A DNA stretch of 64,000 nucleotides from Polyangiaceae bacterium (GTDB lineage: Bacteria; Myxococcota_A; Polyangia; Polyangiales; Polyangiaceae), in NCBI GenBank assembly GCA_020633205.1, contig JACKEB010000012.1, positions 124,001 through 188,000 of the forward strand, in the 5' to 3' direction. This document shows positions 53,405-62,125 of this stretch, one piece after another. A program made the translations under genes and the position numbers. Numbering within the stretch: the first letter of the stretch is position 1; every line of letters begins with the position of its first letter. The notes under the pieces are model-generated. The model was not told the origin of the DNA and searched no databases. It saw only the letters and a list, made by a program, of their open reading frames with translations.

Positions 53405-54844
53405 ATGAGCGCGTTCGAAGCCGTCATCGGGCTTGAGGTTCACGCCCAGCTTCTGACTCGCACCAAGCTGTTCTGCGGCTGTCCAAACCGCTTCGGCGCC
53501 GAGCCCAACACCCACGTGTGTCCGGTCTGCTTGGGGCTGCCCGGAAGCTTGCCGGCTATCAACGCTGAGGCTGTGCGGCTCGCGCTCCTGGCGGCCCTCG
53601 CGCTCGACTGCAGGGTGCAGCAAAAGAGTCAGTTCGCTCGCAAGCAGTACTTCTACCCAGACCTCCCCAAGGGCTACCAGATCAGCCAGTTCGAGGAGCC
53701 CTACTGCTTGAAGGGCAAGCTCAAGATCGAGGTGGATGGCGGTGAACGAGAGATCGGCATCACGCGTATCCACATGGAAGAGGACGCCGGGAAGAGCATG
53801 CACGGCGTTGGAGGAGACTCCCTCGTCGACCTCAACCGGGCGGGCACCCCGCTGATCGAGATCGTCAGTGAGCCCGAGCTGAGTTCCAGCGGCGAAGCCG
53901 CAGCGTATCTCCGGGAACTGAGGAACATCCTGATCTTCCTCGGGGTCAACGACGGCAACCTGGAAGAAGGCAGCTTCCGTTGCGATGCCAACGTGTCGAT
54001 CCGACCCCGCGGCTCGCGCACCTTGGGCACGCGCACGGAGCTGAAGAACCTGAACTCATTCCGCTTCGTGCAACGCGCGATTGACGAAGAGATCGCGCGC
54101 CAAACTGCGGTCGTGTCGAGCGGCGGCAAGGTGACTCAAGAGACCCGCTCCTTCGATCCAGACACCAACACCACACGCTCTCTACGCTCGAAGGAAGAGA
54201 GCCACGACTACCGCTACTTCCCCGATCCGGATCTGCCGCCGCTGGTGCTCTCCGAGTCTCGAGTCAAGGAGGCGCGGGAGGCGTTGCCAGAGCTACCGCG
54301 GGCGCTTCGCGAGCGCTGGGTCCGCGACTTCAAGCTCAGCGAGCAGGCCGCTCAGACTCTGAGTTCACACCCAGCCTACGCCCGCTTCTTCGCGGAGTGT
54401 CTGGAGCTAGGCGGCGCTCCGGCCAAGCTCGCAAACTGGATCCTCACGGAAGTGCTGCGTGGAGTGACCCAGCGCGGTCTGGACGTCGAGTTCTTGGTCA
54501 GTCCGCAGCAAGTCACCGACACCCTCGCGCTGGTCGAGAGCGGTGAAATCAGCGGAAAGCAAGCCAAGGAGCTGCACGCAGCGCTGGAAGGCACCCAGAA
54601 GAGCGCCGCCGAGGTGGTCAGCGAGAAGGGCATGCGCCAGGTCTCGGACACTGGCGCGCTTCAAGGTATCGTCGACGCGGTGCTCGCCCGGAGCGAGAAG
54701 CAGGTCGAGCAGTATCGCTCTGGAAAGACCGGCGTGCTCGGCTTCTTCGTGGGCCAGGTCATGAAAGAGACTCGCGGCCAAGCCAACCCAAAGCTGGTCA
54801 GTGAGCTGCTGGAGAAGGCACTGAGCGGTGACGGCGATGAGTAG
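53405..54844 (+). CDS. gatB: aspartyl/glutamyl-tRNA amidotransferase subunit B
   Basis: 479 residues, the usual length. Starts FEAVIGLEVHAQLLTRTKLFCGC with CPVCLGLPG (zinc Cys), and ends with the YqeY-like tail domain. Makes Gln-tRNA(Gln)/Asn-tRNA(Asn) from the mischarged forms together with GatA and GatC, which are not nearby. It begins 9 bases after nuoI and overlaps mtnA by 8. Confidence 0.97.
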   Translation: MSAFEAVIGLEVHAQLLTRTKLFCGCPNRFGAEPNTHVCPVCLGLPGSLPAINAEAVRLALLAALALDCRVQQKSQFARKQYFYPDLPKGYQISQFEEPYCLKGKLKIEVDGGEREIGITRIHMEEDAGKSMHGVGGDSLVDLNRAGTPLIEIVSEPELSSSGEAAAYLRELRNILIFLGVNDGNLEEGSFRCDANVSIRPRGSRTLGTRTELKNLNSFRFVQRAIDEEIARQTAVVSSGGKVTQETRSFDPDTNTTRSLRSKEESHDYRYFPDPDLPPLVLSESRVKEAREALPELPRALRERWVRDFKLSEQAAQTLSSHPAYARFFAECLELGGAPAKLANWILTEVLRGVTQRGLDVEFLVSPQQVTDTLALVESGEISGKQAKELHAALEGTQKSAAEVVSEKGMRQVSDTGALQGIVDAVLARSEKQVEQYRSGKTGVLGFFVGQVMKETRGQANPKLVSELLEKALSGDGDE

Positions 54845-55916
54845 CGCGCTGGGCCGCGAGCTCTTGCCTCGTGAGCTGCTCAGCGGCTCGAGCTTCTCCG
54901 CCGTCGAGCTGAGCGACGACGACTCCCAGGTCATCCTGCTGGAGCAGCGCAACCTGCCCGCCGAAGAGCGCTACGTCGCTTTCAGTGATGCCCAATCCGT
55001 GGCGACCGCGATCCGCGACATGGTGGTGCGCGGCGCGCCAGCGATTGGGATCACCGCCGCGTACGGGCTGGTGCTCGCCGCGAAAGCGGCTGGTGTGGAG
55101 TTCCTTGGGGAAATGAAGCGCGCGTCCGAGGTGTTGGCCGCGTCGCGCCCCACCGCTGTGAACTTGTTCTGGGCGATCGAGCGCATGAACCGCGTCGCGT
55201 CGGAAGTTCAGTCCCTCTCGTCGCCGAGCCGCGTCGAGCGGCTGGCGGCGGAGGCGCGCGCCATCCATCGCGAGGATGTGGAGGCGTGTCGCCGCATGGG
55301 TGAACTTGGCGCGGCTCGCGTAGCGGACGGGGCAACGATCCTCACCCACTGCAACGCCGGCGCCCTAGCGACGGGTGGCTACGGCACGGCCCTCGGGCTG
55401 ATTCGTGCGGCCCACGAGCAGGGCAAGCGGATCCGCGTGCTGGCAGACGAAACGCGTCCCTACTGGCAAGGATCGCGGCTCACGGCTTGGGAACTCCACC
55501 ATGACGGGATCCCCGTGGAAGTGATCTGTGACAACGCCGCCGCGAGCTACTTCGGCCGTGGGGAGATCGACCTCGCCGTCGTGGGCGCCGATCGCATCGC
55601 TGCAAATGGGGACGTCGCGAACAAGATCGGCACCTATGGTGTGGCCTGCTTGGCGAGCTTTCATCAGCGGCCGCTGTACGTGGCGGCGCCCTGGTCGACC
55701 ATCGATTTGCGCACTGCTTCGGGCAAAGACATCCCGATCGAGGCGCGGGATCGCACGGAGGTGACCGAAGCGGGCGGCCGCACGTTGGTGGCAAGGGACA
55801 TCGGTGTCAGAAACCCCGCCTTCGACGTCACCCCCGCACGCTTGGTCAGCGCGATCTTCACTGAGCGCGGCGAGATCGACCCGGTAGACCAAGCGGGTAT
55901 CGCTGCGCTGGCTTGA
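54837..55916 (+). CDS. mtnA: methylthioribose-1-phosphate isomerase
   Basis: 359 residues. Catalytic Cys172 (THCNAGALATGGYGTA) and Asp252 (VVGADRIAANGD), 80 residues apart as in the family, plus RGAPAIGITAAYG near the start. Converts methylthioribose-1-phosphate to methylthioribulose-1-phosphate in methionine salvage. ATG at 54837 overlaps the end of gatB; a GTG at 54828 is in frame but less likely. No other salvage gene is in the window. Confidence 0.95.
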   Translation: MSSALGRELLPRELLSGSSFSAVELSDDDSQVILLEQRNLPAEERYVAFSDAQSVATAIRDMVVRGAPAIGITAAYGLVLAAKAAGVEFLGEMKRASEVLAASRPTAVNLFWAIERMNRVASEVQSLSSPSRVERLAAEARAIHREDVEACRRMGELGAARVADGATILTHCNAGALATGGYGTALGLIRAAHEQGKRIRVLADETRPYWQGSRLTAWELHHDGIPVEVICDNAAASYFGRGEIDLAVVGADRIAANGDVANKIGTYGVACLASFHQRPLYVAAPWSTIDLRTASGKDIPIEARDRTEVTEAGGRTLVARDIGVRNPAFDVTPARLVSAIFTERGEIDPVDQAGIAALA

Positions 55917-55920
55917 CGCC

Positions 55921-55976
55921 GCGCTCTCTCCCCCAAACCCGCGCTCTCTCCCCCAAACCCGGGCTGCTCCAAACCC
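55921..55976. repeat. tandem copies of the C-rich dispersed element
   Basis: GCGCTCTCTCCCCCAAACCC occurs twice in perfect tandem (55921-55940, 55941-55960) and is followed by a shortened third copy. It lies just after mtnA and 58-113 bases before the lipA start. Confidence 0.85.
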
Positions 55977-56033
55977 GACCACGGGTCGCGTGCTGGATTC
56001 GACAATGGGGTAGGGGAGCACTAGAGTCCCCTC

Positions 56034-57071
56034 GTGAGCGAGCTCCCGGAAAACCACAAGACCGTCGGCATCCGCGATCCGAAGCCCAACTGGCTCAAGG
56101 TGAAGGCGCCAGGAGGCGAGCGCTACACCAAGCTGAAGAAGACGCTGCGCGAACTCGATCTGTACACCGTCTGCGAGGAGGCACGCTGCCCGAATGTGGG
56201 TGAGTGCTGGGGCGCGGGTACCGCGACGGTGATGCTACTCGGGCATACTTGCACCCGCGGCTGTCGTTTCTGTGCGGTAACGACTGGCAACCCACGCGGC
56301 GCTTACGATCCGCGCGAGCCAGAGCACGTCGCACGGGCGATCAGCCAGCTCGAGCTGAAATACGTGGTCCTGACCATGGTCGACCGCGACGATCTGCTCG
56401 ACGGTGGCGCGAGCCTGGTGGGGCAAACGGTGCGCGCGCTGCGGCGCTACTCGCCAGAGCTGCTCGTGGAGACGCTGGTTGGTGACTTCAACGGCCGCAA
56501 GCACGACATCGCTCACCTGGTGGAGTCGGGGCCTGATGTGTTCGCGCACAACATCGAGGTGTCGCGGCGTCTCACACCGCGCATTCGCGACGCGCGATGT
56601 AGCTACGATCAGAGCCTGGATGTGCTGCGTCACGCCAAAGCGTGCGCGCCCCAACGCATGACGAAGAGCTCGATCATGGTCGGAATCGGCGAGACCGACG
56701 AGGAGGTCGTCGAGACACTGCGCGATTTGCGCGACGCAGGAGTCGACGTCGTGACCCTCGGACAGTACCTGCGGCCAACTCCAAAGCATGCGCCAGTTGA
56801 CCGCTACGTGGAGCCAGAGCGCTTTGCGGAATGGGAGCGCGTTGGGTTGGAGCTGGGCTTCTCGTACGTCGCCTCCGGCGCGCTGGTTCGCTCGAGCTAC
56901 CACGCGGCAGAGGCGTTCATCGCCGCGCAGCTCAGGCCAGGCTCGACCATCGAACGCGGCAGCAGTGCGGAAAATGCAGGAGCTCCAGATTCGCCCACCG
57001 GATCTCTGAGCGGCGAGCCCCAGCTGATCAGCGCGAGTTCGCTGATTCGGCGTGACAACAGCCGCGCCTGA
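56034..57071 (+). CDS. lipA: lipoyl synthase
   Basis: 345 residues. Auxiliary cluster Cys47, 52 and 58 (CEEARCPNVGEC), radical-SAM CTRGCRFC with Cys73, 77 and 80, and the C-terminal RSSYHA Ser ligand. Inserts two sulfurs into octanoyl-E2, forming the lipoyl group that 2-oxoacid dehydrogenases need. GTG at 56034 gives a normal-length protein. The bkd-type E2 gene lies 3.6 kb downstream. A C-terminal tail of about 45 residues beyond the usual end is present. Confidence 0.97.
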   Translation: MSELPENHKTVGIRDPKPNWLKVKAPGGERYTKLKKTLRELDLYTVCEEARCPNVGECWGAGTATVMLLGHTCTRGCRFCAVTTGNPRGAYDPREPEHVARAISQLELKYVVLTMVDRDDLLDGGASLVGQTVRALRRYSPELLVETLVGDFNGRKHDIAHLVESGPDVFAHNIEVSRRLTPRIRDARCSYDQSLDVLRHAKACAPQRMTKSSIMVGIGETDEEVVETLRDLRDAGVDVVTLGQYLRPTPKHAPVDRYVEPERFAEWERVGLELGFSYVASGALVRSSYHAAEAFIAAQLRPGSTIERGSSAENAGAPDSPTGSLSGEPQLISASSLIRRDNSRA

Positions 57072-57074
57072 GGA

Positions 57075-57141
57075 TTTGGCAGCGCTGAAGATCTGGCAGC
57101 GCTGAAGGTCTGGCAGCGCTGAAGGTCTGGCAGCGCTGCTG
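57075..57141. repeat. 17-bp tandem repeat after lipA
   Basis: Four copies with a 17-base period; GGCAGCGCTGAAG starts at 57078, 57095 and 57112, and a variant at 57129. Each holds the palindrome AGCGCT. It begins 4 bases after the lipA stop and has no coding role. Confidence 0.85.
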
Positions 57142-57152
57142 ACCCGGCTGCC

Positions 57153-57164
57153 TCAAGTCTAAAG
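57153..57164. repeat. 12-bp direct repeat, first copy
   Basis: TCAAGTCTAAAG, repeated exactly at 57978-57989, on either side of the TerB-like gene. It sits 72 bases before that gene's ATG and could be a regulatory site. Confidence 0.4.
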
Positions 57165-57236
57165 AATCCTCAATATGCGGCGTCTGCGCGCTGACTCCCG
57201 CGTGGCTTTCGGGTAGTCTCGCCCGCAGAGTCGACT

Positions 57237-57806
57237 ATGAGCGTTGCAGATCAGAGCCTCCTGGACAAAGTCGCGGCCAAGCTGGGCCAAGCTCCCACCT
57301 ACGCCGATTCCGACGCGGCCGGATCGATCCTGACCGTCGCTGCCGCTTCGTACGGCTCGCGCCCCCTTGGGGAGGAAGTGACGCAACCCACGGGCTTTGA
57401 CCCGCAGGTCGCTGCGCTCTTCGAGGCGGTGGTGGAGAGCGCGTACCTCGTCGCTAACGCCGACGGCGAGTTTGACGAGACCGAGCAGGTGGCTTTCAAG
57501 CAGGTGGTGATCACCGCCTGCCGCAACCGCGTCGAGGCTCGCCAGGTGGAGGCGCTACTCGCTGATCTAGCGGATCAGCTGGAAGAGGACGGCATGGACA
57601 AGCGCGTGAAGATGGTCGCGCGCACCATCCAGAAGGAAGAGCATGCGCGGGAGGTCCTCCGCATCGCTTCCCTGCTCGCCCACGTGAGTGGCGGTGTCAG
57701 CGACGAAGAGCGGGACGTGCTGAAGAAGCTGGCAGGCGAGTTCAAGCTCGACGACGCTGCTCTCGAGCTCGCGCTGACTGAAGCCGAGCGGGTCCTCGCC
57801 GACTGA
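57237..57806 (+). CDS. TerB-like (tellurite resistance B domain) protein
   Basis: 189 residues. Two EF-hand-like helix pairs of the TerB fold: YLVANADGEFDETEQVAF (acidic loop) and HVSGGVSDEERDVLKKLAGEF. The first 50 residues are low-complexity. Many stand-alone TerB proteins have nothing to do with tellurite; a general envelope-stress or metal-sensing role is the common guess. ATG at 57237. Confidence 0.82.
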   Translation: MSVADQSLLDKVAAKLGQAPTYADSDAAGSILTVAAASYGSRPLGEEVTQPTGFDPQVAALFEAVVESAYLVANADGEFDETEQVAFKQVVITACRNRVEARQVEALLADLADQLEEDGMDKRVKMVARTIQKEEHAREVLRIASLLAHVSGGVSDEERDVLKKLAGEFKLDDAALELALTEAERVLAD

Positions 57807-58332
57807 GGTCCACCACCACTCGTAGCGCCGCGATCACCCGCGGCGCCGCTGGAGTTGACGCTGCGCTCGTTCAGCGCGGCGAATTCGCCCGCGCCACTCC
57901 CGTCGAGTGAACGCTCTCAAGCAGTTCCGGACCACGCACGCGTCTACTGGTCGCGCGTCCGATCGTCGCAGGATAGTTCAAGTCTAAAGTAGTTCGCGTG
58001 TCCTCGTCGAAGCGCGTACCGCGGTGCGCGGTTGTCGGCACGCCGCATGTTTCCAAAGCGTGACCAACCGAGCGCATTGCGTGATGCGTCATCCTCCCTG
58101 AACGCGAACTCCTAGCGCGTCAGATCCCCTGCATTTGTAGTGGATCCGACGGCAGCTCGGTTGGGGGTGAGGAGCGCTGTCATGACCCGCGAGCGCTGGT
58201 GCGCTGCGTCACGCAAGAGAACCTTCTCGCAGCCGGATCCATGCGTGACAGCGCTCGATCCATTCGACTAAGGTCGCGCCGCTCGTCGCTCCAGGCCGAC
58301 AGCGCCGCTACCCGAGCGCGAGCACGAGGAAC
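57807..58332. promoter_or_regulatory. 526-base region upstream of the bkd operon with interleaved inverted repeats
   Basis: No gene supported. Contains TCAAGTCTAAAG (57978-57989), the C-rich element on the minus strand (58159-58177), and two interleaved inverted repeats: TGGATCCG (58141) with CGGATCCA (58234), and GAGCGCTGTCA (58172) with TGACAGCGCTC (58246). They end about 75 bases before the E1alpha ATG. Confidence 0.5.
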
Positions 58333-59457
58333 ATGATCGCTGCAGCAGTTACACGCACCGAAGAGGCGCCGAACGACACCATCGTTCGCGTGCTACGCGA
58401 GGACGGCAGCTTGGATCCTGCACATGATCCCAAGCTGGAAATCGACGAGGTCGTGCATCTCTATCGCCATATGGTGGAGACGAGGATCATCGACGAGCGG
58501 TTGGTGACCCTACAACGTCAGGGACGCATCGGCTTTCACATCGGTTCGCTTGGCGAGGAGGCGGCCATCATCGGCTCTGCCTTTGCCATGCGGCAACAGG
58601 ACTGGCTTTTCCCCTGCTACCGAGAGTTCGGTGCCGCGCTGCTCCGGGGCTTCAAGCTCCAGCGCTTCATCGACAATATGTTCGGTAACGCGAACGACCC
58701 GGTGAAGGGTCGTCAGATGCCGGATCACTACACCTGCAAAGAGGCGCACTGGGGCAGCATCAGCTCGCCGATCGGCACCCAGATGACCCAGGCTGTGGGC
58801 TTCGCGTGGGGCGCCAAGATCGAGAAGAAGGCGCTCGCCACCCTCGTCTACTTTGGCGACGGCTCCACGAGCAGCAGCGAGTTTCACAACGCGATGAACT
58901 TCGCCGGTGTCTTCAAGACGCCCAGCATCTTCTTCTGTCGCAACAACGGCTGGGCCATCAGCGTGCCCGTCGAGCGTCAGACCGCTTCCCGCACTTTTGC
59001 GGAGAAGGGGGTCGCTTATGGGGTTCCGGGGGTGCGCGTCGATGGCAATGACCTGTTCGCCGTCATCGCAGTTACCCGGGACGCGATTCGCCGCTGCGAG
59101 GCAGGTGAGGGGCCAACCTTGATCGAGGCGCTTACCTACCGCATGGGCGGCCACTCGACGAGCGATGACCCGAACCGCTATCGGGCAGCCGACGAGGTGA
59201 AGCCTTGGGTCGACCGTGACCCGATCGAGCGCATTCGCCGCTACCTCGAGCGGAACAAGGCGTGGGACGACAATCTCGAAGAGGCGCTGCGCGAGGACGT
59301 CGACAAGCGTTTCCGTGAGGCAGTGACTGCTGCTGAGAGCACCGAACCCCCTTCGCTCGCGTCGATGTTCGAAGACGTCTACAAGAAGATGCCGTGGCAT
59401 CTCGAGGAGCAGCGCGATGAGCTGCTCGCCGGCCCTCGCGCTCCCAAAGCCCACTAG
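58333..59457 (+). CDS. bkdA: branched-chain 2-oxoacid dehydrogenase E1 alpha
   Basis: 374 residues. Thiamine diphosphate motif GDGSTSS at 175 through CRNN at 202-205. Blocks KGRQMPDHYTCKE, SISSPIGTQ, RVDGNDLFAV and TYRMGGHSTSDDPNRYR follow mitochondrial BCKDH E1alpha rather than pyruvate E1. In Myxococcus the equivalent genes (esg) make branched-chain acyl-CoA for iso-fatty acids and development. ATG at 58333 has AGGAAC upstream. The strain-level gene name is by analogy. Confidence 0.9.
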   Translation: MIAAAVTRTEEAPNDTIVRVLREDGSLDPAHDPKLEIDEVVHLYRHMVETRIIDERLVTLQRQGRIGFHIGSLGEEAAIIGSAFAMRQQDWLFPCYREFGAALLRGFKLQRFIDNMFGNANDPVKGRQMPDHYTCKEAHWGSISSPIGTQMTQAVGFAWGAKIEKKALATLVYFGDGSTSSSEFHNAMNFAGVFKTPSIFFCRNNGWAISVPVERQTASRTFAEKGVAYGVPGVRVDGNDLFAVIAVTRDAIRRCEAGEGPTLIEALTYRMGGHSTSDDPNRYRAADEVKPWVDRDPIERIRRYLERNKAWDDNLEEALREDVDKRFREAVTAAESTEPPSLASMFEDVYKKMPWHLEEQRDELLAGPRAPKAH

Positions 59458-59604
59458 TTCGGGTTCGACCTAGCTAAACGCGCTCCGCGCCCTTTTCTCT
59501 CTACGCCTCGGAGTCGCCCAAGAGTGCTCGAACAGCGCCGCGGCCTGGCGATTGCTCGAAGCCCCACTCGCGACCCGAAGCGCCCTCCCTGGAGTCCCCT
59601 GCAA

Positions 59605-60579
59605 ATGCCTCAAATGAACATGGTTCAAGCCATCAACGACGCCCTACGGCTCGAGATGGCGCGCGACCCTCGGGTCGTCATCATGGGTGAAGATGTCGGT
59701 AAGGTCGGCGGCGTTTTTCGCGTCACCGCCGGCTTGTTCGACGAGTTTGGTGACGAGCGTGTGATCGACACGCCGCTCAGCGAAGGCGGCATCATCGGTG
59801 CGGCCGTCGGTATGGCCCTGTACGGCATGGTGCCGATCCCGGAGATTCAGTTCTCCGACTTCATCTTCCCGGCCTACGACCAGATCGTCTCCGAGCTGGC
59901 GAAGTACCGTTACCGTTCGGGCGGAGAGTATCCGTGCAACATGGTGATCCGCACGCCGGTTGGCGGCGGGATCCGCGGCGGGCACTACCACTCCCAGCAC
60001 CCGGAGTCGCTGTTCATCCACGTCGCGGGCCTCAAGGTCGTCTGCCCGTCGAACCCCCACGACGCCAAGGGGCTCCTGCTCGCCTCGATTCGCGACCCGG
60101 ACCCCGTGTTGTTCTTCGAACCCAAGCGCATCTACCGTGCGGCGAAAGGCGACGTCCCGGAGGGCGACTACACGGTTCCGCTAGGTAGCGCCGCCGTGAC
60201 CCGCGAGGGGCGCCACGTCACGGTGCTTGCCTACGGAGCGATGCTCTACGAGTGCCTGGACGCTGCGGCTAAAGCAGCGGAGCAGGGCGTCGAGGCGGAA
60301 GTCATCGATCTGCGTACCCTCTGGCCGGTGGACATCGATACCATCATTGCCAGCGTCAAGAAGACGGGCCGCCTGGTTGTGGTCCACGAAGCACCAAAGA
60401 CTGGCGGCTTCGCCGGGGAGCTGATTTCATTGGTGTGCGAGAAGGCCTTCTATCACTTGGAGGCTCCTCCCGCGCGGGTGACTGGCTTCGACACGCCGTT
60501 CCCCTACACGTTGGAGATGGAGTACCTGCCTCTGTCCCATCGCATCCTCCCCGCCTTGCTCAACACCGCAAAGGCCTGA
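59605..60579 (+). CDS. bkdB: branched-chain 2-oxoacid dehydrogenase E1 beta
   Basis: 324 residues, the usual length. Opens MNMVQAINDALRLEMARDP with MGEDVG; later PLSEGGIIGAAVGMALYG and VIRTPVGGGIRGGHYHSQHPE. Pairs with the alpha chain to form the alpha2beta2 E1. The ATG at 59605 is chosen since homology starts 3 residues later; the frame is open a further 81 bases. 147 bases lie between the alpha stop and this start. Confidence 0.93.
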   Translation: MPQMNMVQAINDALRLEMARDPRVVIMGEDVGKVGGVFRVTAGLFDEFGDERVIDTPLSEGGIIGAAVGMALYGMVPIPEIQFSDFIFPAYDQIVSELAKYRYRSGGEYPCNMVIRTPVGGGIRGGHYHSQHPESLFIHVAGLKVVCPSNPHDAKGLLLASIRDPDPVLFFEPKRIYRAAKGDVPEGDYTVPLGSAAVTREGRHVTVLAYGAMLYECLDAAAKAAEQGVEAEVIDLRTLWPVDIDTIIASVKKTGRLVVVHEAPKTGGFAGELISLVCEKAFYHLEAPPARVTGFDTPFPYTLEMEYLPLSHRILPALLNTAKA

Positions 60580-60694
60580 GCACTGACCGAAGGCCGCGGC
60601 ACCGCCCGGCTGATTGCGTCCGAGGACGCGAACAACCCACGAGTCAAAGACGAACCTCGCGCTGAGGCGCGCTAGCAAACACTTCGAGGCGAAT

Positions 60695-62125
60695 ATGGCG
60701 CTCTACGAGTTCAAGCTCCCCGACATTGGCGAAGGCGTAACGGAAGGCGAGATCGTCAACTGGCTCGTCGCCGTGGGCGATCAAGTCAAAGAAGACCAAG
60801 AGATGGTGGAGGTGATGACCGACAAGGCGACGGTCACCATCGGCTCACCCAAAGCCGGCAAGATCAGCGAGCTACGCGGCGCCGTGGGCGACGTGGTCCC
60901 CGTAGGCGCCGTCCTGGTCGTGTACGATCTGGACGGCGCCGGCTCCGGCGACAGTTCCCCCGCGGAAAAGGCACCGGCCAAGGCTGAAGGTTCCGAGGAG
61001 AAGAAGTCGGACGAAGGCCCCGTCGCTTCCGCCGTGGGCGACATCAAGGAGACGTTGCCGGGCATGGGAGGCTCCAAGCCGGCAGCATCGCCCGAGGCGG
61101 CGGCTCCCAAGGCTGCCGCGCCGGCTCAGGCGGCACCTGCCTCTGATTACTTCAACGAGCGGCCCCTCGCCGCACCTGCCACACGGAAACTCGCGCGCGA
61201 GAAGGGCATCGATCTGCGCAAGGTTCAGCCGACCGGGCCTGCCGGGCGGGTCACTCGCGAAGACGTCGAGCGCTTCGCTAGCGGAGGCGCAGCTGCTCCG
61301 GCCGGGGCGACGGCAGCCGCTGGGGCCGCAGCGCCCGGAGGAGCAGGCTCAGCTAGTGCGGCTCCCACGCCAGCGCGCGCGCCGATCTCGATCGCTCCAG
61401 TGCAGACCAACGATCCGCGGCTCGCCGACGAGCGCGTGCCGGTGCGCGGAGTGCGCAAGCGCATCTTCGAGAACATGGCCCGCTCGAAGCACACTGCGGC
61501 CCACTTCACCTATGTTGACGAGGTCGTCGCCGACGAGCTGATCGCATTGCGCAGCCGCCTCAAGCCGCTCGCAGAGCAGGCGGGCGTCAAGTTGACGTAC
61601 TTGCCCTTCATCGTGAAGGCGTGCGTCTCTGCGCTGAAGAAGCATCCCGCGCTGAATTGCGTGTTCGATGAGTCGACCAACGAGATGGTGCTCCGAAAGG
61701 TCTACGATATCGGCATCGCTGCGGCGACCGACGCGGGCCTGATGGTTCCCGTGTTGCGCGGCGCCGACCGTCTAAGCATCCTCGAAATTGCGCGGGAGCT
61801 CGATCGCTTGGGGAACGACGCCCGCGCCGGCAAGCTCAAGCAAGAAGACTTCGGCGGTTCTTCGTTCACCATCACGAGCTTGGGCAAAGCCGGCGGCTTG
61901 TTCGCCACCCCCGTCATCAACTACCCCGAAGTCGCGATCCTCGGCGTGCACGAGATGAAGAAGAAGCCGGTGATCCGTGGGGAAGAGATCGTGATCGGTC
62001 ACGAGATGCTGCTCAGCCTCTCCTTCGACCACCGCCTCATCGACGGTCACATCGGCGCGGCGTTCGCGGCCGACATCGTCGCCCTGCTGCAGAATCCCGA
62101 TCGCCTGATGCTCGAGATGGGCTGA
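60695..62125 (+). CDS. bkdC: dihydrolipoamide acyltransferase (E2) of 2-oxoacid dehydrogenase
   Basis: 476 residues. One lipoyl domain (1-80, Lys44 in MTDKATV), an Ala/Pro linker, a peripheral-subunit-binding domain (LAAPATRKLAREKGIDLRKV), another Ala-rich linker and the catalytic domain, with His446 and Asp450 in FDHRLIDG. Transfers branched acyl groups to CoA. ATG at 60695 has GAGGCGA upstream. No lpd (E3) follows in the window, so E3 is shared. Confidence 0.95.
   Translation: MALYEFKLPDIGEGVTEGEIVNWLVAVGDQVKEDQEMVEVMTDKATVTIGSPKAGKISELRGAVGDVVPVGAVLVVYDLDGAGSGDSSPAEKAPAKAEGSEEKKSDEGPVASAVGDIKETLPGMGGSKPAASPEAAAPKAAAPAQAAPASDYFNERPLAAPATRKLAREKGIDLRKVQPTGPAGRVTREDVERFASGGAAAPAGATAAAGAAAPGGAGSASAAPTPARAPISIAPVQTNDPRLADERVPVRGVRKRIFENMARSKHTAAHFTYVDEVVADELIALRSRLKPLAEQAGVKLTYLPFIVKACVSALKKHPALNCVFDESTNEMVLRKVYDIGIAAATDAGLMVPVLRGADRLSILEIARELDRLGNDARAGKLKQEDFGGSSFTITSLGKAGGLFATPVINYPEVAILGVHEMKKKPVIRGEEIVIGHEMLLSLSFDHRLIDGHIGAAFAADIVALLQNPDRLMLEMG

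Noticed and set aside
57871..58092. 73-codon minus-strand open frame in the bkd upstream region
   Set aside because: No ribosome site, no recognisable motif, and the codon pattern does not match neighbouring genes.
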